37,994 nucleotides of DNA from Sulfurimonas sp. endosymbiont of Alviniconcha boucheti (GTDB lineage: Bacteria; Campylobacterota; Campylobacteria; Campylobacterales; Sulfurimonadaceae): NCBI GenBank assembly GCA_021766785.1, contig JAICBP010000081.1:103887-141880 (forward strand). Reading direction: 5' to 3'. Positions 25,498-34,772 of the stretch are shown in pieces (the stretch's first letter is position 1; each line of letters starts with the position of its first letter). Below the pieces are notes generated by a model. That model did no database searches. It saw only the letters and a list, made by a program, of their open reading frames with translations, and had not been told where the DNA came from. Both the position numbers and the translations under genes were made by a program.

Positions 25498-25938
25498 CTA
25501 CTCAACTGCTAAAGAGTCCATCATCGAAACAATACGATCAGACTCTGCACTAAGATGTTGTTGTGCCATTGGATAAAGCATCTGCTCTTCTTTCATATTG
25601 TGTTGCTGTAGAAGTATCATAAGTGTCTCACTTGTTCCAAAAAATCTATCACTATTATTTTCATTAAGAGAATCCATCAGTTGTGTAAAAAGGGAACGCA
25701 TTTGTGTATGCTCTTGGCGCATCATTTCAGTAGGACCTTGAGTCATCCCCGTCTTTTGTTCAAATTCTGGAAACATAACCTGCTCTTCCATTGCAAAGTG
25801 GTGCTGCATATCTGAGATAAACTCTTCCACTAAGATACGAGAATTCTCTAAAGAAGAACCAGCCTCTTCTTCCATCTTTGCAAAAATAGCATCACATTTT
25901 CTATGATCAGTTGTTAAGTACTCTTTAATTGTGTTCAT
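25498..25938 (-). CDS. Hemerythrin-like domain protein
   Basis: Hemerythrins bind oxygen or nitric oxide at a di-iron site. The 146-residue protein has the motif order: TTDHRKCDAIF (H near 12), MQHHFAMEEQVMFPEFE near 48, RQEHTQMRSLF near 80 and QQHNMKEEQMLYP near 115. The histidines and glutamates match the di-iron ligands of the family. I take the ATG at 25938 as the start because it leaves a leader after the TATAAA-like box at about 25983-25989; an ATG at 25965 and the longest frame from 26025 are possible but add residues outside the domain. Its close neighbour is the NnrS-like gene. Confidence 0.85.
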   Translation of the reverse strand: MNTIKEYLTTDHRKCDAIFAKMEEEAGSSLENSRILVEEFISDMQHHFAMEEQVMFPEFEQKTGMTQGPTEMMRQEHTQMRSLFTQLMDSLNENNSDRFFGTSETLMILLQQHNMKEEQMLYPMAQQHLSAESDRIVSMMDSLAVE

Positions 25939-26060
25939 ATCTCTCTCATAAATAGTTTTAGTCATTATATAGAAATAAGATAATTTATAATTGAAAGTAA
26001 ACAAATCTTTTATTGAAAATATCACAAAAAGAGAGATCTATGCTTTAACAAAACCAATAC

Positions 26061-26765
26061 TCACACCAATTCTAAAAGAAAAAATATTCCAAAAAATAAC
26101 ACTTGATGAAGTAAATATATCCATATAGAGTATCTTCCAATGTATGAAAAGATATTATTGAAGACAAACTCTTTACTAAAGAGATGCACTCTAAAGAGTT
26201 TCTGAGCAAACTTATAATAGCTAAAAACTATTCCCAATAAGAAAACACCAAACCAAGGAAAAATATTTATTAAATCCTCTGTATATACGATTGGCAAATG
26301 AAGAGGCAGTTGAAGAAGTTGATATAACCAGTGCATATTCAGAAGCTGTAGATTATATCCTACAATGATGCCTATTCCTGTAAAAAGAGCGATCTTTGGA
26401 ATCTTTAAAAAAAATAAACCAGCAAAAGAGGCAAAAAGAAAAAAATGTAATATGCCAAAATATATCCATGTAGTAGGGAACTGCATATAACTCCCAATAC
26501 TTACAGCCAAAGAAGCTCCACCTAAGGTAAAAAGTCGATAAAGAACCTTTTTCTTCTTAATCCCATCTCTATAGGCAATCTCTAAACTTATACCAGAGGC
26601 AAACACAAATATACTCACAATGAGATAACGATAATAATGCCAAAAAACACCATACCTAATATCAAAATCTGCATAATGGAAGATATTAAGATCAAAGCAA
26701 AAATGAAAAATAATCATGAGTACAACTCCATACCCACGAAAAATATCTAAACCGACTAATCTCAA
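26061..26765 (-). CDS. DUF1624 membrane protein (heparan-alpha-glucosaminide N-acetyltransferase-like)
   Basis: The 234-residue protein has about seven membrane segments. The N-terminus GLDIFRGYGVVLMIIFHFCFDL is the hallmark of DUF1624, a family related to lysosomal heparan N-acetyltransferase and other membrane acyltransferases; the histidine in HF (about 21) is in the expected place. A second conserved part is WIYFGILHFF near 100. Its substrate in bacteria is not established. It overlaps ruvX by 4 bases, so it is co-transcribed with mnmE-ruvX. No other surface-sugar genes are nearby. Confidence 0.75.
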   Translation of the reverse strand: MRLVGLDIFRGYGVVLMIIFHFCFDLNIFHYADFDIRYGVFWHYYRYLIVSIFVFASGISLEIAYRDGIKKKKVLYRLFTLGGASLAVSIGSYMQFPTTWIYFGILHFFLFASFAGLFFLKIPKIALFTGIGIIVGYNLQLLNMHWLYQLLQLPLHLPIVYTEDLINIFPWFGVFLLGIVFSYYKFAQKLFRVHLFSKEFVFNNIFSYIGRYSIWIYLLHQVLFFGIFFLLELV

Positions 26766-27163
26766 AATTCTTGTTTTTTTCTATAAAGATATCGTTGTAA
26801 AATAATCATAGCAGAGATAGAATCAATGCGTCCATCACGAATAGACTTTATCTCACTCTTCATAAGATTTTTGGCTTCTAAAGAAGTTCCTGCTTCATCT
26901 TGATAAAAAATTTTTCCTTCAAACGCCACAAGATTCATAAAATGATCAATACGTCTCTTCATCTCCTCTTCACTGCTCCCACCAAGAGGTACACCAATGA
27001 CAACAGCATCAGCCTCCCACTCTTTAATAGCCTTCTTTACCTCATCTGAAGCTTGTTTACGATTTTTACGGATAATAGCTGGAAGTGGTGTAACTAAATC
27101 TTTATATCCTGAGTAAGCAAGACCTATGCGTTTGAGACCTAAATCTATAGCTATATACTTCAT
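26762..27163 (-). CDS. ruvX: RuvX/YqgF-family RNase H-like protein
   Basis: RuvX (YqgF) is a RNase H-fold nuclease implicated in 16S rRNA 5' maturation and once annotated as a Holliday junction resolvase. The first strand carries the catalytic aspartate in AIDLGLKRIG. The mid motif VIGVPLGGS and the C-terminal DEAGTS and RIDSISAMIILQRYL complete the family pattern. The 133-residue length is standard. The start directly follows the mnmE stop without a gap, and the end overlaps the DUF1624 gene by 4 bases. Confidence 0.93.
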   Translation of the reverse strand: MKYIAIDLGLKRIGLAYSGYKDLVTPLPAIIRKNRKQASDEVKKAIKEWEADAVVIGVPLGGSSEEEMKRRIDHFMNLVAFEGKIFYQDEAGTSLEAKNLMKSEIKSIRDGRIDSISAMIILQRYLYRKKQEF

Positions 27164-28507
27164 CTACTTTCCCAAACAAAAAGAGCCAAACATCTTCTCT
27201 AACATCTCATCATTTTCAAATGGTCGTGTTATAGCTGTCATCTCTTTAACTGCTTCATTAAGATGAAAAGAGAACAACTCAAGCTCTTGATCTTCAAGTG
27301 GCATAAAAGACTCTTCTATACTCTTCATTGTCTGCTTTACTGCACTAATCTGCCTTGTTGAAATAAGCATAATTTCATCACTATGATTACTTCTATTCAT
27401 AATATTTTCTAAAGCTTTTATAAGAGAAGTAACATCATCTTTTGAATTAAGTTCTATATCAAACGCCAATCTATCAAGAGAAAACTTCTCTTCTAAGTCA
27501 ATTTTATTTTTAACAACAAGTACATCTTTATTCTCTTGTCTTGATAACTCTACTAATCTTACGATCTCTCTATCTTCATCATCTGCCACTCTTGAACTAT
27601 CAAAGAGTGCCACAACAATATCACTCTCTTTGATAGCTTCTAAACTTCGTTCTATCCCTATACGTTCTATATCATCTTTTGCTTCACGGATCCCTGCTGT
27701 ATCTACCATTCGAATAACATGCGAACCGATTTTTACCTGTTCTTCTACCGTATCACGAGTTGTTCCAGCGATATCACTCACGATTGCACGATCAAAATTG
27801 AGTAAAGCATTTAAAAGAGAACTTTTTCCAACATTAGGCTTACCTATGATAGCTACACGAAAACCTTGCATAAGACCTTCACGAGATTTTGAAGCTTGAA
27901 GTGTTCTCCTAAGCAGTTTATGGAGTTCTTCTAGTTTTGCTTTTATCTGAAGAAGTAAATCTTCAGGTAGATCCTCTTCAGCATAATCAATACTCACCTC
28001 ACTAAACGCCAATATATGAAGAAGATCATCACGAACTTCTTCCACAAAATGTTTGAGAGAACCCTTCATCTGTGATGCCAAAATCTTAGCAGCATCTTCA
28101 CTCTTTGCTTCTATAAGCTGTGCTATTGCTTCTGCTTCACTAAGGTCTATGCGTCCATTTAAAAAAGCACGTTTTGAAAACTCTCCAGCATTTGCAACTC
28201 TTGCACCAGCTTCTAGTGTAGCTTTTAAGATACTCTGTGCAACAACAAAACCACCATGGCACTGTATCTCTACTACATGTTCTGCAGTAAAAGAGTAAGG
28301 TGCTTCAAAGTAAATAACTATAGCCTCATCTATCAATGTTTTATCTACATCATAAATATTTGTCAGAGTAGCATAGCGAGGAGGGAAACTCTCACGTTTG
28401 GAGAGTCTTTTTACAATCTCCAAAGCCTTAGCACCACTAATGCGAATAATAGCTATAGAACCTATGCCATTTGCAGTTGCAATGGCTGATATAGTATCGT
28501 CTATCAT
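27164..28507 (-). CDS. mnmE: tRNA modification GTPase MnmE
   Basis: MnmE works with MnmG to place the carboxymethylaminomethyl group on wobble uridine 34 of several tRNAs. The 447 residues contain the N-terminal tetrahydrofolate-binding domain (TANGIGSIAIIRISG near 11-25), a helical domain, and an inserted G domain with P-loop GKPNVGKS (222-229), AGTTRD (248-252) and DTAG. The C-terminus ends in FCLGK, carrying the essential cysteine of the C(I/L)GK motif. The gene is part of the rpmH-to-mnmE block and lies 8 bases after jag. Confidence 0.97.
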   Translation of the reverse strand: MIDDTISAIATANGIGSIAIIRISGAKALEIVKRLSKRESFPPRYATLTNIYDVDKTLIDEAIVIYFEAPYSFTAEHVVEIQCHGGFVVAQSILKATLEAGARVANAGEFSKRAFLNGRIDLSEAEAIAQLIEAKSEDAAKILASQMKGSLKHFVEEVRDDLLHILAFSEVSIDYAEEDLPEDLLLQIKAKLEELHKLLRRTLQASKSREGLMQGFRVAIIGKPNVGKSSLLNALLNFDRAIVSDIAGTTRDTVEEQVKIGSHVIRMVDTAGIREAKDDIERIGIERSLEAIKESDIVVALFDSSRVADDEDREIVRLVELSRQENKDVLVVKNKIDLEEKFSLDRLAFDIELNSKDDVTSLIKALENIMNRSNHSDEIMLISTRQISAVKQTMKSIEESFMPLEDQELELFSFHLNEAVKEMTAITRPFENDEMLEKMFGSFCLGK

Positions 28508-28515
28508 AAAAAGAG

Positions 28516-29538
28516 TTAGTGGTAATAATCAGAGATCAAAATATACTTGCTACCACCTCGTACTGTACGAACAGCAACATACTTGTTTGTATATTTTTTA
28601 CGTAACTCTTTGAGTGCTATCTCAAGTAAAATACCGTCTAAAATTTTTGTTTGTCCGCAACCTTTACTATCAATACTCTTATAAATACTATTTAAATAGC
28701 AAGCAATTGCCTCCTCTTGATTTTTTAAGAACTCTGCTACCTCTAAACGTAGTTGCACATCATAAGTATAATTAATCCAATTAGAAATCATATAAAGAAG
28801 AGCTTTATATCTATATCCATCTTTACCTATAAGCAGTGCAACATCATTACCTTGAAAATCTACTAAAATAGTCTCAGAATCATAAACACTCACCTCTATC
28901 TTATTCATAATAAAACAGATATGCTTAAAAAGTTTATTTATTTTCTCTTCAACCTCACTTGCTATAGAGGAAATATCAGTAGATTTACTTGAACTCTTTT
29001 GAACATGTTTATGAGTTTTTTCTACTTCATCATCTTGACTACTCACAAAGGAGAGAGGTTGATTCTGTTGCTTCTCTACTTTCTCTTTTTTTTGTTCTTG
29101 CTGTTCTTTTGGCTCTTTCTGCTCTTTCTGCTCTTTCTGTTCTTTTGACTCTTTCTGCTCTTTTGGTTCTTTCTGCTCTTTTGGTTCTTTCTGCTCTTTC
29201 TGCTCTTTTGGTTCCTTTGGTTCTTGCTGTTCTTTCTGTTCTTTTGGCTCTTTCTGCTCTTTCTGTTCTTTTAGTTCTTGCTGTTCTTTCTGCTCTTTTG
29301 GCTCTTTCTGCTCTTTTTTTGGAGTGATAGACACCTCTTTAGGAGAAGGAACTTCTTCTTGATTAAGTACCTGCTGGCGTTTCATAGCAACTATAATTGC
29401 AGATTTTTTAAAGAGACCGAAAAAGCCATTACATGGTACTTGAATCACTTCTATGTCAAGTTCAGTAACAGAACACTCAAACAGTGTTGCTGCATTTGTA
29501 TATGCCAATTCTAGTGTTAAAGCTTCTATCTTCTTCAT
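28516..29538 (-). CDS. jag: Jag/KhpB RNA-binding protein with long Lys-Glu repeat
   Basis: Jag (KhpB/EloR) is a small RNA-binding protein encoded next to yidC in many bacteria and tied to cell-elongation control. Three parts are visible: a Jag_N domain (1-55, with VPCNGFFGLFKKSAII), a KH domain (about 225-275, with ALLIGKDGYRYKALLY), and an R3H-like C-terminus (about 275-340, with VAVRTVRGGSKYILISDYYH). Between them, residues 74-154 are almost only Lys-Glu-Gln and Lys-Glu-Pro triplets, an extended charged linker. The start lies 2 bases after yidC. An apparent plus-strand Leu/Ala-rich frame opposite this repeat is a shadow. Confidence 0.9.
   Translation of the reverse strand: MKKIEALTLELAYTNAATLFECSVTELDIEVIQVPCNGFFGLFKKSAIIVAMKRQQVLNQEEVPSPKEVSITPKKEQKEPKEQKEQQELKEQKEQKEPKEQKEQQEPKEPKEQKEQKEPKEQKEPKEQKESKEQKEQKEQKEPKEQQEQKKEKVEKQQNQPLSFVSSQDDEVEKTHKHVQKSSSKSTDISSIASEVEEKINKLFKHICFIMNKIEVSVYDSETILVDFQGNDVALLIGKDGYRYKALLYMISNWINYTYDVQLRLEVAEFLKNQEEAIACYLNSIYKSIDSKGCGQTKILDGILLEIALKELRKKYTNKYVAVRTVRGGSKYILISDYYH
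29083..29318 (-). repeat. Degenerate 9-base repeat encoding Lys-Glu-Gln/Pro in jag
   Basis: About 236 bases of near-tandem nine-base units encode KEQ or KEP, with occasional variants (QEL, KES, QQE). On the plus strand they read as alternating TTCT and TTTCTGCTC-like units. Such arrays expand and contract by slippage, so length should vary between strains without breaking the frame. Confidence 0.85.
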
Positions 29539-29540
29539 TG

Positions 29541-31139
29541 CTACTTCTCTTTTTTTGCTACTGCTATTGTGGCATCTTTTGCATTTTTAAACTGCTGATT
29601 TACTATAAACTGTTGTGCAATAGAAAAGAGATTGTTAACAAACCAATAAAGCACTAAACCCGAAGGAAAAGTAATAAAGAAAAATGTAAAAACTACAGGA
29701 AGATACTTCATCACTTTCTCTTGCATTGGATCTGTAAAATTATTTGGTGTCATTCGTTGCTGTAGAAACATTGATGCACCCATAAGGATGGGCAGTACAT
29801 AGTAACTATCCATACGGGAGAGATCATGTATCCATAAAATCCAAGGAGCACCTTGAAGTTCCACTGCATTTAAAAGCACACGATAAATCGCAAAAAATAC
29901 AGGAATTTGAAGAAGCATTGGAAGACATCCTCCTAAAGGATTTGCTCCATGTTTTTTGTACATCTCCATAGTCGCTTGATTTAAACGCTGTGGATCACCC
30001 TTGTACTTCTCTTTGATCTCTTTCATCTTTGGTGCGAGATTCTTCATCTTTTGCATAGATACCATACCCTTGTATGTTAGAGGATAAAGTACAACACGAA
30101 TAATAGCAGTGAGCCCAATAATAGCCCAACCCCAGTTACCAAAGATACCATACAACCAAGTAAGTAGAGCAAAAAGTGGTTTAGCAGCGAACGTAAACCA
30201 ACCATACTCTACTGCATTTGTAAGTACTGGCTTTATAGACTTTAATGTTTGGTAATTCTTATCTCCTACATATCCAGAAAAAGTAATGTTTTGCGCGCCA
30301 TCGAAGTAAACGACAGGATTATCATCTTTATCTCTATCAATTATGACAACATTATCCTTGGAGATATTGTAGATAATTGTTGCATTGTACTGATCAAAAG
30401 CAGCGACTAAAGCGATATCTGTAAAAGTTTTTCTAGCATCAGCATCACCATCTTCTATTATAGTAAGAAGATCTGAATTAGAGTAAACCATAGCACCTGT
30501 AGCCGCCATCATCTGCTCCTGTTCATTCACTTGAGGACGTTTTCCAAGGTAAATAAAATACTTCTTATCTTGTGAGAGATGGATAGTAACATCATAGTGT
30601 CCATCAGCATAAAATATTAACTCTTTTGTTACTGTTAACTCAGAAAGTTTTTGTGTCAATGTAACTTTTTTAGGTGCACCCTCTACATTTATTTCACTTG
30701 CGCTAGCAGTGTATGGTGTTGCTATTGCTTCTTTATTTAACTTTTCGTCCATAAATCTTAGATAGAGTGGTTTTGTACCAACTGCAGGAATGAGTTGTGC
30801 ATGTTTGTTCTCTTTATTTCTAAACTTCTCTTGAAGTAACTCTTTGCTTGAGATACGCCCAAGTGTATCCATTTTAAGAATAAAGTTCTTACTTGTTACA
30901 GTAAGAATACTATTTGATGCTACTTGCTCACTTGCGACTACACTATGACCAACCACTACTTCTTGAGAACTTAAAGACTCTTGCAAAGATTTATCAATTT
31001 TTTGTGTCTGATCCATAGTACTCTTCTGAGGAGTATCAGGTTGTACTGGTGGAAAGATTGTGCTATAGCCTATAAAGAACAAGACTGAGAGGAGTACGGC
31101 TACTATTAGCCTCTGATTTGGTGACATTTTATCTAACAC
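29541..31139 (-). CDS. yidC: Membrane protein insertase YidC
   Basis: YidC inserts proteins into the inner membrane with or without Sec. The 532 residues show a first anchor (LIVAVLLSVLFFIGYSTIF near 12-30), a large periplasmic beta domain (about 60-330), and the conserved five-helix insertase core in the last 200 residues (from NWGWAIIGLTAIIRVVLYP, through NPLGGCLPMLLQIPVFFAIY to LYWFVNNLFSIAQQ). The start is GTG at 31139, with AAAAGGG 7 bases upstream; the ATG at 31127 lacks such a site. The GTG directly follows the yidD stop. Confidence 0.96.
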   Translation of the reverse strand: MLDKMSPNQRLIVAVLLSVLFFIGYSTIFPPVQPDTPQKSTMDQTQKIDKSLQESLSSQEVVVGHSVVASEQVASNSILTVTSKNFILKMDTLGRISSKELLQEKFRNKENKHAQLIPAVGTKPLYLRFMDEKLNKEAIATPYTASASEINVEGAPKKVTLTQKLSELTVTKELIFYADGHYDVTIHLSQDKKYFIYLGKRPQVNEQEQMMAATGAMVYSNSDLLTIIEDGDADARKTFTDIALVAAFDQYNATIIYNISKDNVVIIDRDKDDNPVVYFDGAQNITFSGYVGDKNYQTLKSIKPVLTNAVEYGWFTFAAKPLFALLTWLYGIFGNWGWAIIGLTAIIRVVLYPLTYKGMVSMQKMKNLAPKMKEIKEKYKGDPQRLNQATMEMYKKHGANPLGGCLPMLLQIPVFFAIYRVLLNAVELQGAPWILWIHDLSRMDSYYVLPILMGASMFLQQRMTPNNFTDPMQEKVMKYLPVVFTFFFITFPSGLVLYWFVNNLFSIAQQFIVNQQFKNAKDATIAVAKKEK

Positions 31140-31469
31140 TTATTTACCCTTTTTATAGAAAAAATTTTTTATTATGTAATATCGATTCGTTTTATCTGGA
31201 ACCAGCCAATATTTTATATCTTCAACCCTTAGATTTGTAGGTTTACATCGGAGTTTATCGAGCAATGGATGCTCTATACCTCCATCAAATAATTGATTAC
31301 AACGTAGTATTCTAGTAAAAGTGTGGTAAAATGCACTTGAAATTGAATTGTTTTCAAAATATAATCGTGCATATTCACTACAAGTTGGGTAATATCTACA
31401 CGAACCAAAGCCTATGAGGGTAAAAAACTTCTGATAAATCCATAATAATTTAAGTAAAACTTTTCGCAT
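31140..31469 (-). CDS. yidD: YidD membrane protein insertion efficiency factor
   Basis: YidD is a small membrane-associated protein that helps YidC-dependent insertion. The hallmark CRYYPTCSEYA (24-34) is present. An N-terminal amphipathic stretch ([18 protein letters not shown]) should bind the membrane. The 109 residues are slightly longer than the usual 70-90 because of a charged C-terminal extension ending in YKKGK. The start overlaps the end of rnpA by 20 bases, and the stop touches the yidC start. Confidence 0.93.
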   Translation of the reverse strand: MRKVLLKLLWIYQKFFTLIGFGSCRYYPTCSEYARLYFENNSISSAFYHTFTRILRCNQLFDGGIEHPLLDKLRCKPTNLRVEDIKYWLVPDKTNRYYIIKNFFYKKGK

Positions 31470-31788
31470 TTTTAAGTACTTTTTTAAAATCTTTTACAAA
31501 CTGTTTATATGGAGTATCAAAGAGTGCAACTTTTGCAACAAATACATAAGAGCCATCTTTAAGAGAGGATGAGAGTTCACGAAAAACTGCACGCATTCTG
31601 CGTTTGGCACGATTACGTTTAACCGCATTTCCTAGTTTTTTTGTAGCTGTAAAACCTACTTTTTGAATTTCATTTTGGGGAAGAAAGAAAACAACGACAC
31701 TCCCAGAGTGTGCATTTTTTCCTTTATTATAAACATTTTGAAACTCTTTATGGAGTTTCAGTGTCTTAAAGTTACCTAAACTGTTAAT
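31450..31788 (-). CDS. rnpA: Ribonuclease P protein component, without a standard start codon
   Basis: RnpA is the protein subunit of RNase P, which trims tRNA 5' leaders. The family signature [18 protein letters not shown] is clear, preceded by [11 protein letters not shown]. Reading upstream in frame, a stop (TAA) is met before any ATG, GTG or TTG at the expected N-terminus; the only ATG in frame lies inside the RNR motif. Candidates are ATT at 31788 (giving [16 protein letters not shown] and 112 residues, with AAAGG 9 bases upstream) or CTG at 31761 (103 residues). I give the ATT version. It overlaps the rpmH end by 13 bases and yidD by 20, so translation is probably coupled. A sequence error is another explanation. 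Confidence 0.85.
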   Translation of the reverse strand: MNSLGNFKTLKLHKEFQNVYNKGKNAHSGSVVVFFLPQNEIQKVGFTATKKLGNAVKRNRAKRRMRAVFRELSSSLKDGSYVFVAKVALFDTPYKQFVKDFKKVLKNAKSFT

Positions 31789-31910
31789 CTCTTACGACCT
31801 TTAGCTCTACGACGGTTTAATATTCTACGACCATTTTTTGTAGCCATACGTGCTCTAAAACCATGCGTTCTTTTTCTCGGTGTTGAATGTGGTTGGTATG
31901 TTCTTTTCAC
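31776..31910 (-). CDS. rpmH: Ribosomal protein L34
   Basis: The 44-residue, strongly basic protein [19 protein letters not shown]... is a textbook L34 of the large subunit, ending in GRKRLTV. The start is GTG at 31910, with AGGA 6 bases before it; an ATG at 31916-31914 just upstream is out of frame and closes after two codons (ATG TCG TGA). It is the first gene of the L34-RnpA-YidD-YidC-Jag-MnmE block conserved in many bacteria; dnaA, the usual neighbour elsewhere, is not here. Confidence 0.97.
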   Translation of the reverse strand: MKRTYQPHSTPRKRTHGFRARMATKNGRRILNRRRAKGRKRLTV

Positions 31911-31974
31911 GACATATCCTTATATAAAATTAAGTCCGAAATAGTACTAAAAGATTGCTTAAAGTGTGGTTAAA

Positions 31975-32002
31975 AGTATAATCTGTACAAACTCATCTGC
32001 AA
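31975..32002 (-). promoter_or_regulatory. Probable rpmH promoter
   Basis: On the minus strand TTGCAG (32002-31997) and TATACT (31980-31975) are 16 bases apart, giving a plausible sigma-70 promoter about 65 bases upstream of the rpmH GTG. It sits right after the clpB stop. Confidence 0.4.
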
Positions 32003-32011
32003 CTCTTTTTG

Positions 32012-34591
32012 TTAAACTACCCTAACCACTATCTCCTCGCCCTCTTTTACAAACTCTACACTACTCCCCTCTACAACTTTACCTGCAAGTATCAGGTCTG
32101 CTAATCTATCCTCAACTATCTCATAGAGAGCACGTTTGAGTGGTCTAGCACCATAAACAGGATCAAATCCAGCCTCTGCAATATATGCTTTTGCCTCAGG
32201 GCTTAGTGTGAGTGTGATCTCTCGATCTTTTACTCTCTTCGCAATATCCTCAAAGAAAATATCTACGATACCTACTATCTCCTCTTGCCCAAGAGCATTA
32301 AAGATAACTACATCATCTAATCTATTTAAAAATTCAGGTTTAAATGCCTGTTTTAGTTCAACCATTACCATCTCATCAAGCTCATGAGTAGGCTCGTTTG
32401 CCATAATCTTATCACTTGCTATATTTGATGTTAAGATGATAATAGTGTTAGAGAAATCTACTGTCACCCCTTTATTGTCTGTTAAACGTCCATCATCTAA
32501 AACCTGCAGGAGCATATTAAAAACATCAGGATGTGCCTTTTCTACCTCATCAAAGAGTACAACAGAGTATGGTTTACGGCGGACTGCTTCAGTCAGTTGT
32601 CCACCCTCTTCATACCCAACATACCCTGGAGCTGCACCTACTAAACGTGAGACTGCATGTTTTTCCATATACTCACTCATATCAATGCGAATAAGCGCAT
32701 CTTCACTATCAAAGAGAAAGTTTGCTAAAGTCTTAGCTGTCTGTGTTTTACCAACACCAGTAGGTCCAAGGAAGAGAAAACTACCTATAGGAGAGTTCTC
32801 TTCACTCAATCCTGCCTTGTTGCGTTTAATAGCACGAGCAACAGCGTGTATCGCTTTACCTTGACCTATAACACTCTTATTTAACTCATCCTCTACATGA
32901 AGGATTTTCGCCTGTTCTGAAGCAAGCATCTTACTTACAGGAATATGTGTCCAGCGAGAGACTATAGAGGCGATAGAGTCCTCATCTACACTATTTTTAA
33001 GAAGTGTACCCTGCTCTTGAAGTCTATTCCAGTTCGCACTGACACTTTTCTCCTCTTCAAGAAGTTTTGGAATATCTCCATACTCTATCTCAGCAGCACG
33101 GTTAAAGTCACTACTTGCCTTTGCAAGTTCAGCTTCACGGCGTTTGCCCTCTATCTCACCTTTGATAGTGCTTATCTTTTCAAAGACCTCCTTTTCAGTC
33201 TCAAACTGTGAAGTGAGTTTTCTCACCTCCTCTTCAACATCAGCAAGCTCTTTTTCTATCTCAACAATGCGTTTCTCATTTGATGGAGTTTGTTCCATCT
33301 TAAGTGCCTCTTTTTCTACCATAAGCTCTGAAAGTTGGCGTTTAGCACGAGAGAGTGCTGTAGGTTCTGACTCTATCTGCATCTTTAACTCTGCTGCTGC
33401 CTCATCAATAAGATCTATAGCCTTATCTGGTAAAAATCTATCTGCTATATATCTATCAGCAAGTTTTGCAGCAGCTACTAAAGCACTATCTGTAATCGTA
33501 ACATTATGGTGCGTCTCTAAACGCTCCTTAATCCCGCGGAGAATTTGAAGTGACTGATTTACACTAGGTTCATCAAGATTAATAGCTAAAAAACGTCTCT
33601 GAAGTGCTGCATCTTTTTCAAAGTATTTTCTATACTCCTTAAGTGTAGTCGCTCCAATAGTGTGTAACTCTCCACGAGCAAGTGCAGGTTTTAAAATGTT
33701 TGCTGCATCCATACTCCCCTCATTAGCCCCAGCACCGACAATAGTATGAATCTCATCAATAAAGAGAATAATCCTTCCATTCTCTTGAACTTCATCTATA
33801 ACCGCTTTTAGTCTATCTTCAAACTCTCCTCTATATTTTGCACCAGCTATCAGTGCAGACATATCAAGAGCTATTAACTTCTTATTTTGTAAGGATGTAG
33901 GAACATCCCCTGCTTGAATTTTTTGAGCTAAACCTTCAACAAGAGCTGTTTTCCCAACACCAGGTTCACCTAAAAGCATAGGATTATTCTTTGTTTTACG
34001 TATAAGAATCTGCATCATACGAGTAATCTCTTCATCACGACCTATTACAGGAGAGAGTCTCCCCTCTGCTGCTTGAGCGGTTAAGTCTATACCATACTTA
34101 GAGAGTGCATCTAGTGTCTCATCAGCACTCTGTGAATCTATTGTAGCACCACCACGAGCAGCCTCAATACTCTTAGCAAGTTCTAAAATATCTACATACT
34201 TTGCTATTATAGTAGAAAATGGTTCACTCTTTAAGTTTGCAAGCAGATAAGTATCAACTGCCAGAAAGGAGTCTCCCTGTTGTGCCATAACACCAGCACC
34301 CCGTTCAAGTGACTCAACAAAACTCTTAGAGAGACGAATAGACTCTTTTGTTACAGATGAGGATTTTGGTAGTTTTTCTGTGAGACTTTTTACATCAAGC
34401 TCCATAGCAACCTTATCTACATTCATCTTTCTTAGCATCTGATTTAAAAGTGAGTCAGAGTTTGCAAGCATTCCCCATAAAAAATGTTCACTCTGTACCT
34501 CTTGATTTTGATTGTGTAGTGCCAAGGAGATAGAACTCTCTATAGCCTCAGTTAAATTGTGTGTTAGTTTTTCAAAAATATTATTTTTCAT
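32012..34591 (-). CDS. clpB: Chaperone ClpB (Hsp100 disaggregase)
   Basis: ClpB is a hexameric AAA+ ATPase that pulls proteins from aggregates with DnaK. The 859 residues include the N-terminal domain (1-150), first AAA+ module with Walker [10 protein letters not shown] near 205-213 and Walker B FIDEIH, the coiled-coil middle domain (about 405-520), and the second AAA+ module with GPTGVGKTQ near 600 and [12 protein letters not shown]. ATPs are bound in both. The IGL/F loop of ClpA/ClpX, needed for ClpP binding, was not seen. It has its own promoter region shared back-to-back with the nitroreductase gene. Confidence 0.97.
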   Translation of the reverse strand: MKNNIFEKLTHNLTEAIESSISLALHNQNQEVQSEHFLWGMLANSDSLLNQMLRKMNVDKVAMELDVKSLTEKLPKSSSVTKESIRLSKSFVESLERGAGVMAQQGDSFLAVDTYLLANLKSEPFSTIIAKYVDILELAKSIEAARGGATIDSQSADETLDALSKYGIDLTAQAAEGRLSPVIGRDEEITRMMQILIRKTKNNPMLLGEPGVGKTALVEGLAQKIQAGDVPTSLQNKKLIALDMSALIAGAKYRGEFEDRLKAVIDEVQENGRIILFIDEIHTIVGAGANEGSMDAANILKPALARGELHTIGATTLKEYRKYFEKDAALQRRFLAINLDEPSVNQSLQILRGIKERLETHHNVTITDSALVAAAKLADRYIADRFLPDKAIDLIDEAAAELKMQIESEPTALSRAKRQLSELMVEKEALKMEQTPSNEKRIVEIEKELADVEEEVRKLTSQFETEKEVFEKISTIKGEIEGKRREAELAKASSDFNRAAEIEYGDIPKLLEEEKSVSANWNRLQEQGTLLKNSVDEDSIASIVSRWTHIPVSKMLASEQAKILHVEDELNKSVIGQGKAIHAVARAIKRNKAGLSEENSPIGSFLFLGPTGVGKTQTAKTLANFLFDSEDALIRIDMSEYMEKHAVSRLVGAAPGYVGYEEGGQLTEAVRRKPYSVVLFDEVEKAHPDVFNMLLQVLDDGRLTDNKGVTVDFSNTIIILTSNIASDKIMANEPTHELDEMVMVELKQAFKPEFLNRLDDVVIFNALGQEEIVGIVDIFFEDIAKRVKDREITLTLSPEAKAYIAEAGFDPVYGARPLKRALYEIVEDRLADLILAGKVVEGSSVEFVKEGEEIVVRVV

Positions 34592-34619
34592 CTCAAATCC
34601 TTTTTGTTTTAATGGTGTA

Positions 34620-34670
34620 AGTATATACCATAAAAACTCAAATATATGCCACCTTAGTAGCTAAACTCAG
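34620..34670 (-). promoter_or_regulatory. clpB promoter with weak HAIR-like element
   Basis: On the minus strand TATACT (34625-34620) with an upstream TGG forms a probable -10 box about 30 bases from the clpB ATG. Further upstream CTTAGT (34653-34658) and ACTCAG (34665-34670), read on the plus strand, form an imperfect inverted pair six bases apart, similar to the HspR consensus but with a shorter spacer and two mismatches in each 7-base half. HspR controls clpB in Campylobacter; here the match is weak. Confidence 0.3.
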
Positions 34671-34740
34671 AGGAAAAGAGTTTTTTTAATTTTTAAAGAG
34701 GATTTAGCTTTCTTTTATCGTAATTTCAATAAATAATATG

Positions 34741-34746
34741 TATAAT
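34741..34746 (+). promoter_or_regulatory. Promoter of the nitroreductase gene
   Basis: A perfect TATAAT preceded by TG forms an extended -10 box; transcription should start near 34753 and AAGGA lies before the ATG at 34773. Confidence 0.6.
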
Positions 34747-34772
34747 TGCGTCAATAATTTAAGGATATAAAA

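Noticed and set aside
28989-29327. Plus-strand frame rich in Leu, Ala, Ser and Val opposite jag
   Set aside because: It is the mirror of the Lys-Glu repeat. No ribosome binding site or family pattern supports it.
31450-32011. Replication origin beside rpmH
   Set aside because: Although rpmH and rnpA often flank dnaA, no dnaA gene and no cluster of TTATCCACA-like boxes were seen here.
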